Of a stretch of 33,255 nucleotides of DNA, positions 17,149 through 25,612 are shown in pieces. A program made the position numbers and the translations under genes. The stretch's first letter is position 1. Each line of letters opens with the position of its first letter. The notes under the pieces were generated by a model. The model did no database searches and had not been told where the DNA came from. It saw only the letters and a list, made by a program, of their open reading frames with translations. The stretch comes from Frigoribacterium sp. (GTDB lineage: Bacteria; Actinomycetota; Actinomycetes; Actinomycetales; Microbacteriaceae). The DNA is taken from positions 1 through 33,255 of the forward strand of contig JANYIZ010000190.1 in assembly GCA_025408445.1 (NCBI GenBank), written 5' to 3'.

Positions 17149-17450
17149 TAGCCATCGCCAGACGAGTGATCGAGGGCTAAGACAAACTCCAGGCAGTCGA
17201 CTCCCGCGACACCCAGCAGGTCCCACTTCGCTGAGGCAGTATCGATTCTTAGCCACGACGCGGTCGGATGGCCGCTCGGACAGTTGATAACGTGCGGGTC
17301 CCTGGAGGGATAAGTCGTCAGAAGATAGCTACTGTGCTCGGCAGTGCAGCTGTTACTGCACTCAGCGTGTGGGTTGTTGGGCAGTTCTCGAGCAACCAGC
17401 CATGTCGTGCCTCGGTGTGTATCCAGAAGTGATCCTGGGGGCGGATGCAG

Positions 17451-17531
17451 GATTCCCGGTAGCACCGAGATCCGCCAGCTTTGCAGGATCTCGTGCGCCT
17501 CTTCGCGGGCGAATACGGTGAAACCGTTCAT
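17451..17531 (-). pseudogene. N-terminal stub of an ABC-2-type permease
   Basis: From ATG 17531 the minus strand reads MNGFTVFAREEAHEILQSW then RISVLPGI, the typical amphipathic start of an ABC-2 permease just before its first membrane helix. After about 27 residues the sequence becomes Pro/His/Ser-rich with no membrane helix, although the frame stays open to 16869 through what is antisense to the PAP2 gene. I read this as a permease gene truncated by deletion or recombination. The regulator remnant lies 31 bases upstream in the same direction, matching the usual order regulator-transporter; no ATPase gene remains. Confidence 0.5.
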
Positions 17532-17562
17532 CGCGGATCACCCCATTTCGCCGGGAAGATTC

Positions 17563-17798
17563 TCACGGTTGGTCATTGCTGGACTCGCTTTCCAGGAGGT
17601 TGTCCATCGCATCTTTCCTGTCCTTCCGCGTAGAGGTGATCACTCCAGCCTTCGTGAGCCGAGAGAGCAGCGGTAGGCGGTGCCCGCAGTGATGGCCAAT
17701 CCGCGATACTCGCCGAGACGAATCTCAGGAGTGATCTCATCCGTGGCCAGGATCGGAGGCCAGTGCCGCGGTCCATCCAGTTCGATGCGAGTGGTCAC
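17563..17798 (-). pseudogene. Frameshifted small winged-helix regulator
   Basis: From GTG 17798 the minus strand encodes about 43 coding-like residues: MTTRIELDGPRHWPPILAT, then EITPEIRLGEYRGLAITAGT and AYR. At about 17668, inside a CTCTCTC run, the good sequence moves to another frame: LSRLTKAGVITSTRKDRKD and AMDNLLESESSNDQP, ending in TGA at 17563. Joined, the two parts form a helix-turn-helix with a wing (TAYR-LLSRLTKAGVI), so one missing base explains the break. Slippage in the CT run is a natural cause. It probably controlled the permease remnant immediately downstream. The joined reading is my reconstruction. Confidence 0.5.
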
Positions 17799-18310
17799 GG
17801 CGAGCCAGATTCCAGGATTTCCACCGCCGGGTCAATTCATTGACAACGATGCACCGCACCAGCGGGTGAATCACTATTCAGCGCAATTTAGCGAACCCTC
17901 AGGTGGGCTGGTCAGTGCACCCGATTATGGTGCGCTCGTGACCGCGCGACTTCAGGTCCCAGCTGCCCGTTGCCGAGGAGAAGTCCAGCGTGGTGCGCTT
18001 GCGCCACAACGAGGGCACGCTCGTCGCGGTCCGCGTGCTCGAAGCCGAGTTTTTGCTACAAGGGTCCCGAACGGTGCGAAAACGACCGCTCTCGGGATGC
18101 GCGCAACCGGGCAGCATCCGATAGGGCACACCCCTCGAATCGGGAACTTCAGCCTGTGTGCCAGGACCGATCGCGACCGCACCGCTGAGGATGAGCGCAT
18201 GACATCCGGACGGAGAAAGTGGAGGATTCAAGAAATCGAACTTGACAAGGCGCCCCGATAGGCGCATCCCCCCGGTAGGTGTCATACCAATGACACGCGG
18301 GCACTTCATT
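17799..18310. other. Gap with one coding-like fragment
   Basis: No intact gene seen. On the plus strand a frame with strong G/C third-position bias runs from about 17943 to a TAG at 18122-18124 and includes DFRSQLPVAEEKSSVVRL and VAVRVLEAEFLLQG. It is closed upstream by TGA at about 17939 and has no start codon there, so it looks like the middle of a lost gene. I do not recognise the family. The end of the gap (18262-18310) lies just after the esterase stop on the other strand and has no obvious terminator. Confidence 0.3.
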
Positions 18311-19678
18311 CTACTGGATCGGCGCTGACAGCTCCCATCGCGGGTAAAGTATGGGGAGCCCTGCGGGAACGCCGAAGACGATCGCGTCCGAGCGATGACC
18401 AACTCCCTGTCCGATGATCCGGTGTGTTGTCATCCCGGATGCTTGTGCAGCAGCTTCTGCGGCGTCGGCCTCAGCACCGTAGTAGTGGTCATTCGATCCG
18501 CTGGTGAAAATCGCGAGCATATCCGCGTATCGGGTGTTCCCCATGATTGTGAGCGGAAGCTCGGCGTCATACTGGCTCCGGTTTCCTCCAAATCCAAGAT
18601 TTACGGTCGAATCTATCGAGCCAAGCGAGGGGCTTATCTCACCAGAGACGTCGAGGATCGAACCAAAAACCTCGGGATGTTTCGCCCCGAACGAGAGGGC
18701 GCATTCCCCTCCGTTCGAGTACCCGCCGATTGCCCAGTTCAGTCGACCATCCGCCACATGAAGGTGCTGCCGAACATAATTGACCACATCGGTCATCACG
18801 TAAGTGTGCACGTTCCCACGAGGCGAGTCGATGCACAGCGGGTTCTGTGTTGGGCTCCCTATCTGGTCGATTGTGAGCACAATCGGACCAAGACCCCGGT
18901 TGGCTGCGGCCAGCGAGTTGAGGGTTGCGAGGAACTTGCCGCTGCTGTCTGGCCCGCCGGGCTGTCCCATCATCATTATCAAGATAGGCAATGGTGGAGG
19001 ATCGGCGACAAGAGCCGCAGGCGGAAGATACAGGTAAGCCAGTCTGGCCACGAACCCGGACGCAGTACTGGGGATGGCGACAGTTCCGTACTGCCCCGTC
19101 GCGGGCATTCCCGCTGGTGGACTCCACCTTTGCCAGAGTGGTTTCGGCGGAATGGGCGCAGCGGTCGGTGACGGGGTCGCCTTCGGGGTGGGGTCTGCCC
19201 GGGGAATTGACAGCGGATCCGCGATATTTATGCCCATCAACGACGCCGGGGTCGAATTGAGTCCGTAGCTGGCGTTGATGCCCAGGGTTGCCGTGGCGAG
19301 GAACAGAATAACGGCTGAACTCGCGATCGCCTTACGCCACCACCGGGAGGTCCAGATGTTCGCGACTGCGACGCCGACCGCAGCAAAGGAGCCCACGACC
19401 CACGCGTGAGTGTCGAGTTCCAGCGGCGTACCGAACAGATTGAGGAAGACTTCGCAGATGACGATGACCAGGACACCAGCTGCTGCGCCCCCGAGCGCTG
19501 AGAATGCGATCACCATGATCCATCGGCGTCTCCGGACCCAGGTGCTCGGCAATCCGTCGTCCGCTCGTCGCGCGGGTACACGGTGCGATGCAAGGTAGAC
19601 CAACATCGCGAGACTCGCGACACCGAAAATGGCAACGATTGTCCCGTCTACGATATTGAGCGAAAGCAACGAACCCAT
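18311..19678 (-). CDS. Membrane-anchored alpha/beta-hydrolase (esterase family)
   Basis: Protein of 455 residues. The N-terminal third has four membrane helices (VDGTIVAIFGVASLAMLVYL, WIMVIAFSALGGAAAGVLVI, AWVVGSFAAVGVAVANIW, AIASSAVILFLATATLGI). A Pro/Thr-rich linker (about 160-190) leads to an extracytoplasmic alpha/beta-hydrolase domain of the esterase D / antigen-85-like type: RLAYLYLPPAAL, LPILIMMMGQPGG, the nucleophile elbow IGGYSNGGECAL with Ser321, and a late His in GQGVGHRSDAIVF. The likely acid is Asp in FTSGSNDHYY. ATG 19678 is chosen because the 16 codons before it do not look coding, and GGGAG lies upstream. It is a likely cell-envelope acyl-esterase or acyltransferase; the substrate is unknown. 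Confidence 0.85.
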   Translation of the reverse strand: MGSLLSLNIVDGTIVAIFGVASLAMLVYLASHRVPARRADDGLPSTWVRRRRWIMVIAFSALGGAAAGVLVIVICEVFLNLFGTPLELDTHAWVVGSFAAVGVAVANIWTSRWWRKAIASSAVILFLATATLGINASYGLNSTPASLMGINIADPLSIPRADPTPKATPSPTAAPIPPKPLWQRWSPPAGMPATGQYGTVAIPSTASGFVARLAYLYLPPAALVADPPPLPILIMMMGQPGGPDSSGKFLATLNSLAAANRGLGPIVLTIDQIGSPTQNPLCIDSPRGNVHTYVMTDVVNYVRQHLHVADGRLNWAIGGYSNGGECALSFGAKHPEVFGSILDVSGEISPSLGSIDSTVNLGFGGNRSQYDAELPLTIMGNTRYADMLAIFTSGSNDHYYGAEADAAEAAAQASGMTTHRIIGQGVGHRSDAIVFGVPAGLPILYPRWELSAPIQ

Positions 19679-19737
19679 AGTGCAACGGTCTCCCAGTGAG
19701 CGGACAAATTTAGCCGTGCAAATCATACGATGCAGCC

Positions 19738-19857
19738 ATGAAAATTACCGTCACCGAAAGTTGTCTCTGCGGCGGCAGCGAATTTACCTCCCCCGAACTT
19801 TCTTCTGACGTTGTGCGTACCGTCATATATGATTCTGAATCGTATGGAAGTTCTTAA
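19738..19857 (+). CDS. Possible 39-residue Cys-containing peptide
   Basis: ATG 19738 to TAA 19857 encodes MKITVTESCLCGGSEFTSPE, then LSSDVVRTVIYDSESYGSS. The CLCGG pair could be a truncated zinc-binding site, as at the start of many enzymes with an N-terminal Cys pair. The local sequence is AT-richer than its neighbours, and no ribosome site is clear. It lies between the divergent esterase and SGNH genes. It may be a fragment of a lost gene or not translated. Confidence 0.3.
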   Translation: MKITVTESCLCGGSEFTSPELSSDVVRTVIYDSESYGSS

Positions 19858-19867
19858 CGAAATCCGG

Positions 19868-19881
19868 CGCGAGAATTCGCG
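19868..19881. repeat. Short inverted repeat before the SGNH gene
   Basis: CGCGA-GAAT-TCGCG is a perfect 5-bp inverted repeat 21 bases before the start codon at 19903. It may be an operator or a fragment of a hairpin; there is no T-tract. Confidence 0.25.
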
Positions 19882-19902
19882 AGTCGAAGAAATTACCGTT
19901 CA

Positions 19903-20856
19903 GTGATTCGTCGAATGAAGCACTTCAGGTCCAAGCCCCGCCACCGGAGTGCCCGCACCGGCGATCGAGGGCCCGCCGCGGACGCCGGCTCCATCAGCCT
20001 GCGGCCAAGTCGGGGACGACTGACCGCTGCCCTGTCGGTCATCGCTATCGGAGTGATCGGCGCGTCTATTGTGGCCTACAACTTCCCGATTTCGAGCCAA
20101 CTCTCCGCGGCGGCGGGATCATCCACGGCATTGCGACGGGCAGTCCCAGGACCGGCGACATCCACCCCCCGTGACATCCACGAGGCCCAAACCAAACCAA
20201 GCGTCACGGGGACCTCGGGAGTCAGTGCAACGCCGGCAGCGATTGCCCCGAGCGTTTTACCGGCCGTCCCCTTGCGCGTGCTGACCATTGGTGACTCGAT
20301 AATGAAGGGCTTTGGATTGAAGCCCGGCCAAGCGTGGCCCGAGTTGATTTCGCAACAGGATGGATGGTCTCTCAGCGCCCTCGCCTGTAACGGAGCTGGC
20401 TTTCTCGCGATCGGTGCCGCTGACGATTGCGATAGTAATTTCTCGTCGATCGTGAAGGGGGCGAGTGCGCTGCAACCGGATCTTGTAATTATCGAGGGCA
20501 GCAGTAACGATTTTGGAATGTCGAATTCCGCGCTCCTCGAATCGACCGTAAGCGCAGTATCCGATTTGCAAGCGAAGTTTCCTCGGGCGAAGATCGTGGG
20601 GCTGAGCGCAGTATGGGGTGACACGACCGTGCCGGATGAGATCGCTGAGATCAATTCGCAAGTGCAGCAGGCAATGACGCAGGTCGGCGGAACATACGTC
20701 GATCTCGGGCAACCGCTGAGTGGTCACCCCGAGCTCATGCAGGGCGACGACGTTCACCCGACGGCTGCCGGGCAACAAGTGTTGGCAGCTGCGGTCAAGG
20801 AAGCTCTCATCCCGGCCATCCAGGCCGCCACAGTTGCGGCGGCCGGTCAACCGTAA
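19903..20856 (+). CDS. Secreted or membrane-anchored SGNH/GDSL hydrolase
   Basis: Protein of 317 residues. A basic N-terminus is followed by one membrane segment (about 45-60, LSVIAIGVIGASIVAYNFPI) and a low-complexity Thr/Ala/Pro linker. The hydrolase domain from about 125 has block I VLTIGDSIMKGFG (nucleophile Ser), block II-like CNGAGFLAIG, block III IIEGSSNDF with the Asn, and block V GDDVHPTAAGQQ with the Asp-His pair. These are the catalytic elements of SGNH esterases, often polysaccharide deacetylases at the cell surface in actinobacteria. The substrate is not determined. GTG 19903 and ATG 19915 are both possible starts. It is not coupled to neighbours. Confidence 0.87.
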   Translation: MIRRMKHFRSKPRHRSARTGDRGPAADAGSISLRPSRGRLTAALSVIAIGVIGASIVAYNFPISSQLSAAAGSSTALRRAVPGPATSTPRDIHEAQTKPSVTGTSGVSATPAAIAPSVLPAVPLRVLTIGDSIMKGFGLKPGQAWPELISQQDGWSLSALACNGAGFLAIGAADDCDSNFSSIVKGASALQPDLVIIEGSSNDFGMSNSALLESTVSAVSDLQAKFPRAKIVGLSAVWGDTTVPDEIAEINSQVQQAMTQVGGTYVDLGQPLSGHPELMQGDDVHPTAAGQQVLAAAVKEALIPAIQAATVAAAGQP

Positions 20857-21024
20857 CCGGCAGGCCGGACTGTTAGGGAAACTTGCCAGTCACACTCCGC
20901 GGTACCCCGCCGATCACCTCTTGTAGTCGCCGTTTAGCGCGCTGGGCTCGTCACGCTCCCCTCGCCTCCGCTTGAACGATGTAAGCCAGCCTGGCATTGA
21001 ATCCCGGAGGGCTCGCAACCGGCA

Positions 21025-22494
21025 TCATCGAACGCAAATGACCCCCATCATCCCATTGTCCTCGTGGTCGAGGATGTGGCAGTGGTAGACGGCGGTACCC
21101 GTGAAGTCCTCGAAAGCGATGCGCATCCGCGATTGGCTGTGGGCCGGCACGTTCACGACGTCCTGCCAGGTCGGCGTCTCCACAGAGTGACCGCCGATCT
21201 CGATCACTTGCATGGGCCAGACATGCAGATGGAAGGGGTGATCCATCGGGCTCGTGTTGACGATGGTCCACTCCTCAATCGCGCTGGCCGCCACGGACTG
21301 GTCGACGCGGGCTGCATCGAAGCCCCTACCGTCGATGGTGAATCGCATCATTCCGGAGCCCATCCCATCCCCGCCCATCCCGGCTCCGCCCATGGCGAGG
21401 ATGAGGGTTCTCTTCCGGGCTATCTCGTCCGACCGGAGGTCCCGGGGAGTGGAGACCGGCGGGCTTGGCAACGGAGATGCCGCGGTCCCGGAGACGCGAA
21501 GCGTGGCAAGTCTGATTGTCTCGCTCGACTGTGAGGTTCCGCCCATCGTGCCTGCAGGGGAACCGCGATCCACGGGCAGCGCCTGGAGTACCGAGGAACC
21601 CGCCACCATGGTGACGAGAACATCGGCTCGGTTTCCGGGCGCCAGCGCGAGGGCATTCACCGGGCGGGGCATCCCGAACCGGCCGGAGTCGTTGCCGAGC
21701 AGCTGCAAGGATTGCCCGTCAAGCCGGAGATCGAGATAACGCGACGTGCAGGCGTTGACAATCCGCCAGCGTTCCCGATCTCCCGGGTGCGCCGTCATGG
21801 TCGCGTCGAGCTGGCCGTTCACCAGCACGGTAGAACCTTCCCGCCCACGCATCCGATCCATCTGCGATGTCGCCGCGATATTCCCGAACGCATCGAACGA
21901 CAGGTCCGAGATGATCATGACTCTCTCGACTGTCGCGGGGATCGGCGTGAGGTCGTCAACGATGATCGCACCATAGAGGCCCCCGAACACCTGCTGAGCA
22001 GCCAGTCCATGGTGGTGCGGGTGGTACCAGAAGACCCCGGGAGGGTGGTCCTTCGGGATCTCGTAACGGTACTCCGCGGTTGTTCCCGAATCGATTCGGC
22101 GAAACACGTTGTCGCCCGAGCCCCTTGGGGACACGTGAAGCCCGTGGGTGTGGAGGTTCGTTGGATCATTCAGCCGGTTGGCGAGCGACACCGTCACTGT
22201 GTCTCCCGGGCGCACCCAGAGGGTCGGCCCCGGAAGGGAGCCGTTGTAAGTGAGGGCATTGACCGTCGTGTCGCCGATTTTCACCGGTGATTGGCTCGCG
22301 GCGAGATTTACTTCGAGACGGCCGTTCGCGCTGTGGAGCAGCTTCGGTTGCAGGAGCTCTGCGCCGTTCGAAGAACGGGCGATCGATCCAGCGTTCGTCG
22401 TCCATTCCCAGGCCAGCCCCGCGCATCCGGCGACCACGAACGCGGCTCCGACTCCGCCAAGGGTGAGGGCAGACCGCCGACTCATCGGCTCCAT
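21025..22494 (-). CDS. Multicopper oxidase
   Basis: Periplasm-like copper enzyme of 489 residues. The N-terminus MEPMSRRSALTLGGVGAAFV has a twin-arginine-like pair (SRR) followed by VAGCAG, which could be a lipobox, so it is probably exported folded and lipid-anchored. Three cupredoxin domains carry all four copper-ligand motifs: NLHTHGLHVSP, FWYHPHHHGLAAQ, HPFHLHVWPMQVIE and YHCHILDHEDNGMMG. A Met/Gly-rich segment (GGAGMGGDGMGSGMM, about 375-390) lies near the substrate side, as in CueO-like cuprous oxidases. ATG 22494 overlaps the stop of the SHOCT gene by one base; ATG 22485 is an alternative. Copper detoxification is the likely role, inferred from the family. Confidence 0.95.
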   Translation of the reverse strand: MEPMSRRSALTLGGVGAAFVVAGCAGLAWEWTTNAGSIARSSNGAELLQPKLLHSANGRLEVNLAASQSPVKIGDTTVNALTYNGSLPGPTLWVRPGDTVTVSLANRLNDPTNLHTHGLHVSPRGSGDNVFRRIDSGTTAEYRYEIPKDHPPGVFWYHPHHHGLAAQQVFGGLYGAIIVDDLTPIPATVERVMIISDLSFDAFGNIAATSQMDRMRGREGSTVLVNGQLDATMTAHPGDRERWRIVNACTSRYLDLRLDGQSLQLLGNDSGRFGMPRPVNALALAPGNRADVLVTMVAGSSVLQALPVDRGSPAGTMGGTSQSSETIRLATLRVSGTAASPLPSPPVSTPRDLRSDEIARKRTLILAMGGAGMGGDGMGSGMMRFTIDGRGFDAARVDQSVAASAIEEWTIVNTSPMDHPFHLHVWPMQVIEIGGHSVETPTWQDVVNVPAHSQSRMRIAFEDFTGTAVYHCHILDHEDNGMMGVICVR

Positions 22495-22748
22495 CAGGAG
22501 TCAAGTCCGAGAGCCGTCATACGCTCTCGATACTCCTCAGTGGTGAGTTCCCCCCGGGCGTAGCGCTCGTCCAGCATCTGCTTTGGTGACGGCGCACTGC
22601 CCGCAGGAGCAAAGGGAGTCAATGGCGTGTCGGTTCGAGGAGGGGTCTGCCTACGCACGAGAACGATGATGAGGATCACCACGCCGATGACGACCAGGAC
22701 GCCGAAACCCCATGACCAACCGCTCATTCCGTAATTTCCCCACATCAT
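22494..22748 (-). CDS. SHOCT-domain membrane protein
   Basis: Protein of 84 residues. A short periplasmic MMWGNYGMSGWSWG precedes one membrane helix (GVLVVIGVVILIIVLV), a linker rich in Pro/Thr, and a C-terminal SHOCT motif (MLDERYARGELTTEEYRER). Such proteins often sit beside copper or cation-handling genes; the Met/Trp-rich N-terminus could face copper, which is inference. Its TGA overlaps the multicopper oxidase start, so the two are coupled. It is the first gene of the pair; no clear promoter is seen in 22749-23038, where I see no gene. Confidence 0.85.
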   Translation of the reverse strand: MMWGNYGMSGWSWGFGVLVVIGVVILIIVLVRRQTPPRTDTPLTPFAPAGSAPSPKQMLDERYARGELTTEEYRERMTALGLDS

Positions 22749-23038
22749 CGTTTTGCCTCATTCCTGAATTGGCCTAATCGTGTTGGCTGTACCCGTTCCT
22801 ACAGCCTTGTCGGGGGGCACGCGCACGCACAGGGCAGAAGGTCCTGATACTGAAGGGCCCATGCGTCGGAGTCGACGAGCACCTGCTCAGTATTTGGCTG
22901 CAGGTGAGAGGAGCATGGCTTCCCTCGGTAGCGCGCTGCTGTGAGCGACCGGCACTCGTCGATAGGTTTTACGGCCGTGCAGCGAGGCCAGATCGTCGTG
23001 TGCCCTGCTCGTGAGGAGGCGCGACCGACGTCAATAAC

Positions 23039-23134
23039 TTACCCATCGAGGTCGTTGTCATCATGAGCGCGGTCCATCATCGCGTCGATGAGATCGCGTA
23101 TGGGATTCTGATCGGTGAGGAATACCCAGGGGGC
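23039..23134 (-). pseudogene. In-frame extension after the TAG
   Basis: The 31 codons continue the frame of the preceding gene without a start codon of their own. The peptide is well formed (WVFLTDQNPIRDLIDAMMD) and shows GC-rich third positions, which argues that it is the original C-terminus and not chance sequence. It ends in a natural TAA. Confidence 0.5.
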
Positions 23135-23452
23135 CTACAGCTTCGGGCCGTCATCATCCGAAGAAAAAGTGCTCTGGCGGATCGTGTAACGCGTGACATC
23201 ACCGTTGAGGATCCGGCCGTGGTACTCGATTAGGTTGCTCGTGCGCAGATTGTCCGGCGAGGGGGCCAGGACGACGCTGTAGTTCGGCACCAGGCGAGTC
23301 TGAACGACCGGGCACCACCGGTACACCTTTTTGCCCGTCGCCCAGTCCGTTTCGGTTGCGGGGGCATTGCCGATGAGGATGCTGTAGGAACCCGACGGAT
23401 CGAGCTCGATCGCTTGGTCGATGATTCGGTCTATGAACAATTGAAGTTGCAC
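23135..23452 (-). CDS. Unknown third gene of the SulP operon, ending at an in-frame TAG
   Basis: Protein of 105 residues to the first stop, GTG start 23452 with AGGAG 8 bases ahead. It lies 10 bases after sulP in the same direction, so it is in the operon. Visible parts: QLFIDRIIDQAIELDPSGSY, then KKVYRWCPVVQTRLVPNYSV, NLIEYHGRILNG and DVTRYTIRQSTF. No membrane helix or known motif; family not recognised. The TAG at 23135-23137 is followed in the same frame by 31 coding-like residues (APWVFLTDQNPIRDLIDAMM, then DRAHDDNDLDG) ending at TAA 23039-23041. The full protein is probably about 137 residues and the TAG is probably a nonsense mutation, a read-through site or an error. Confidence 0.6.
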   Translation of the reverse strand: MQLQLFIDRIIDQAIELDPSGSYSILIGNAPATETDWATGKKVYRWCPVVQTRLVPNYSVVLAPSPDNLRTSNLIEYHGRILNGDVTRYTIRQSTFSSDDDGPKL

Positions 23453-23462
23453 TGGTGGGCTC

Positions 23463-25136
23463 CTATCGTGAATTGTTTTCGGTCCTGGCCTCGGAGCTGT
23501 ACGCCGCTGAGATGCGGGAGACGTGGCTGCGAGCGTGACTGACGGCCTTGTCGAGATCAGTGAAGAGGTGGTTCTGGTGTCGGAGGGAGGTGATCACGCC
23601 CACCCGCGTGGCCACTCTCAGGTGTTTGGCTTGAATGCCTTTGATGAGGACGGTGATGCCGCGACGTTCCAGCCCGTGAATCATTTCGGTGATGACACGC
23701 GCACCGGTCGCGTCGAGCACTTGGAGTTCGGACATGCGGATGATGACGACGGAGACATTGTCGATTCTCGTAACCCGTTCGAGCATGCGGTCTGCCGCTC
23801 CGAAGAAGAGTGCACCGTCGAGGCGGAATAGGGCGATGTGCTCGTCCTCGGGTTGAGTCGGAGTGGGCAGTTCCTCCCGATGAACCCCTCCGGACCTTGC
23901 CAGGTTTCGCAACGCGAAAAATGCGGCGACGGCGATGCCGATTCCGACAGCGACGATGAGGTCGACGGAGACGGTGATGATCGCGGTGACGATGAACACG
24001 ACGGTATCTGAACGGGTTGATCCGATGACGCTGCGCACTGTAGAGACCGAGACCATTCGCGTTGCGGTCACCATCAGCACTCCGGAGAGGGCGGCGAGCG
24101 GGATCTGGGACACGACTCCGGTAGCGAGGTAGACGACTCCGAGGAGCACGATGGCGTGAACGATTGCAGCGAGTCGGGTGCGTCCTCCGGAGCGCAGGTT
24201 CACGGCGGTTCGAGCTATTGCACCGGTGGCCGGCATGCCGCCGAAAAATCCTGACGCGATCGATGCCAGGCCCTGGCCGACGAGCTCACGATCAGCGTCA
24301 TAGGGGCCAGTGTCGGATATCGAGGCGGCCACCCGTGCGGAGAGAAGTGATTCGATAGAAGCCAAAGCCGCTACCGCCAATGCGGGTCCGACCAGTGCTT
24401 GCAGGGCGCCAGGGTCGAACAAGGGGAGCTGGGGGGTGGGGAGGGAACTCGGAAGCAGGCCGATTTTCGCAAGGGGAAGGGCGGTGACTGCAGCGATCAC
24501 GGACACGACGATTATGGCGATGATCGAACCGGGAAGCTTCTTGTGAATGCGTGGGGCGAAGACCATGATCAGCGCGACGAGCGCGACCGAGGCTAGTGGC
24601 CAGGCCACGGTAGCGACATTCACGTGAGTCAACGATTGGACAGCCGAAATTAGCGCGTTGCTGCTCGACCCTGGGTGAGAGCCCACGGCCGCGGGAACTT
24701 GCTGGAGGAAGATAATCACAGCAATTCCGAGTGTGAATCCTTCGATTACCGGCCAGGGAATGTAGGAGACGATACGGCCGAGTTTCGCGGCACCGGCCCC
24801 GAGAACAACGATGCCGGCTATCAGGCTGACTGTGGCAACCGCCCCGACTCCGTGGGAGGCGACAATCGGTCCGAGAACGACCACCATTGCTCCGGTCGGC
24901 CCGGAGACCTGAATGTTCGAACCGCCAAAGACGGCGGCGACAATTCCGGCGACGATCGCGGTGATCAAGCCAGCTTCTGCGCCCGCGCCGGAGCTGACAC
25001 CGAACGCGAGAGCCAACGGCAATGCAACAATGCCAACGGTGATCCCAGCAATGATGTCGCCGCGCCAGGTGCGGGTGACTGAGCGATAGTCCGCCCAGCT
25101 GGGGAGGAGGGATCGGACGTATCCCGCGATCCTCAT
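23463..25136 (-). CDS. SulP-family anion transporter with STAS domain
   Basis: Membrane transporter of 557 residues of the SLC26/SulP family, for sulfate, bicarbonate or similar anions. The N-terminal half has the family signature region (GDIIAGITVGIVALPLALAF and FGGSNIQVSGPTGAMVVVLG), then a ladder of helices including AALASIESLLSARVAASI and GGMPATGAIARTAVNLRSGG. The C-terminal STAS domain (about 435-530; FRLDGALFFGAADRM, VLDATGARVITEMIHGLERR) is typical. ATG 25136 overlaps the ArsR stop (ATGA). Pairing with an ArsR regulator is common in actinobacteria. A bicarbonate role is possible, but no carbonic anhydrase gene is nearby, so the substrate is open. Confidence 0.93.
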   Translation of the reverse strand: MRIAGYVRSLLPSWADYRSVTRTWRGDIIAGITVGIVALPLALAFGVSSGAGAEAGLITAIVAGIVAAVFGGSNIQVSGPTGAMVVVLGPIVASHGVGAVATVSLIAGIVVLGAGAAKLGRIVSYIPWPVIEGFTLGIAVIIFLQQVPAAVGSHPGSSSNALISAVQSLTHVNVATVAWPLASVALVALIMVFAPRIHKKLPGSIIAIIVVSVIAAVTALPLAKIGLLPSSLPTPQLPLFDPGALQALVGPALAVAALASIESLLSARVAASISDTGPYDADRELVGQGLASIASGFFGGMPATGAIARTAVNLRSGGRTRLAAIVHAIVLLGVVYLATGVVSQIPLAALSGVLMVTATRMVSVSTVRSVIGSTRSDTVVFIVTAIITVSVDLIVAVGIGIAVAAFFALRNLARSGGVHREELPTPTQPEDEHIALFRLDGALFFGAADRMLERVTRIDNVSVVIIRMSELQVLDATGARVITEMIHGLERRGITVLIKGIQAKHLRVATRVGVITSLRHQNHLFTDLDKAVSHARSHVSRISAAYSSEARTENNSR

Positions 25137-25612
25137 GCTGTGCTCGAGGGCGGGTCTTGGAGTTCGGCGTGTGGTGCGACGTCGGCCATGCTCACCGTCG
25201 ACGCCAGCTGCTGCTGGGTTGTTTGGAGAATCTCGACCAGCAAGGCGCGAGAGATAGAGAGCAAGTCGGCGACCTTGGGGTAGGCGAGCCGGTAGAAGAC
25301 CTGGCTCGCACGCCGTTCCGCAACGACGAGGTTATGGCGGCGAAGGACCGAGAGGTGCTGCGAGAGGTGGGAGGCTTCCAGGCCCGTGTCGGAAAGCAAA
25401 TCTGTCACGGACACGTCACCCGCCCCGGCGAGAACCTCTAGCACTCGAACACGCACCGGGTGGGCCAGGCCCTTGAACAGGTTGGCCTTTACCTCGTAGA
25501 GCGGACGATGCACATCGGAGTATTCAGACAGGGGTCCACGACTCCCCGGGCTGACAACATCATTTAGCCGCCCGGCTTCCCGCGAAGAGCTCCTCGTAAT
25601 CAATGAATTCAT
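25133..25612 (-). CDS. ArsR-family transcriptional regulator
   Basis: Winged-helix repressor of up to 159 residues. The core is VKANLFKGLAHPVRVRVLEV, the recognition region LLSDTGLEASHLSQHLSVLR, and the wing LVVAERRASQVFYRLAYP. No CxC metal site is visible at the usual helix 3 place, so it may not sense metals. The frame can start at ATG 25612, but similarity begins at HRPLYEVKANL, and a GTG at 25513 would start there. ATG 25612 lies inside an AT-rich palindrome that looks like the operator, so the downstream start may be the used one. It is translationally coupled to sulP and likely represses its own operon. Confidence 0.88.
   Translation of the reverse strand: MNSLITRSSSREAGRLNDVVSPGSRGPLSEYSDVHRPLYEVKANLFKGLAHPVRVRVLEVLAGAGDVSVTDLLSDTGLEASHLSQHLSVLRRHNLVVAERRASQVFYRLAYPKVADLLSISRALLVEILQTTQQQLASTVSMADVAPHAELQDPPSSTA

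Noticed and set aside
9997-23137. General reassignment of TAG to Trp
   Set aside because: TAG ends the LCP, PhnD-like and PAP2 genes at their expected lengths.
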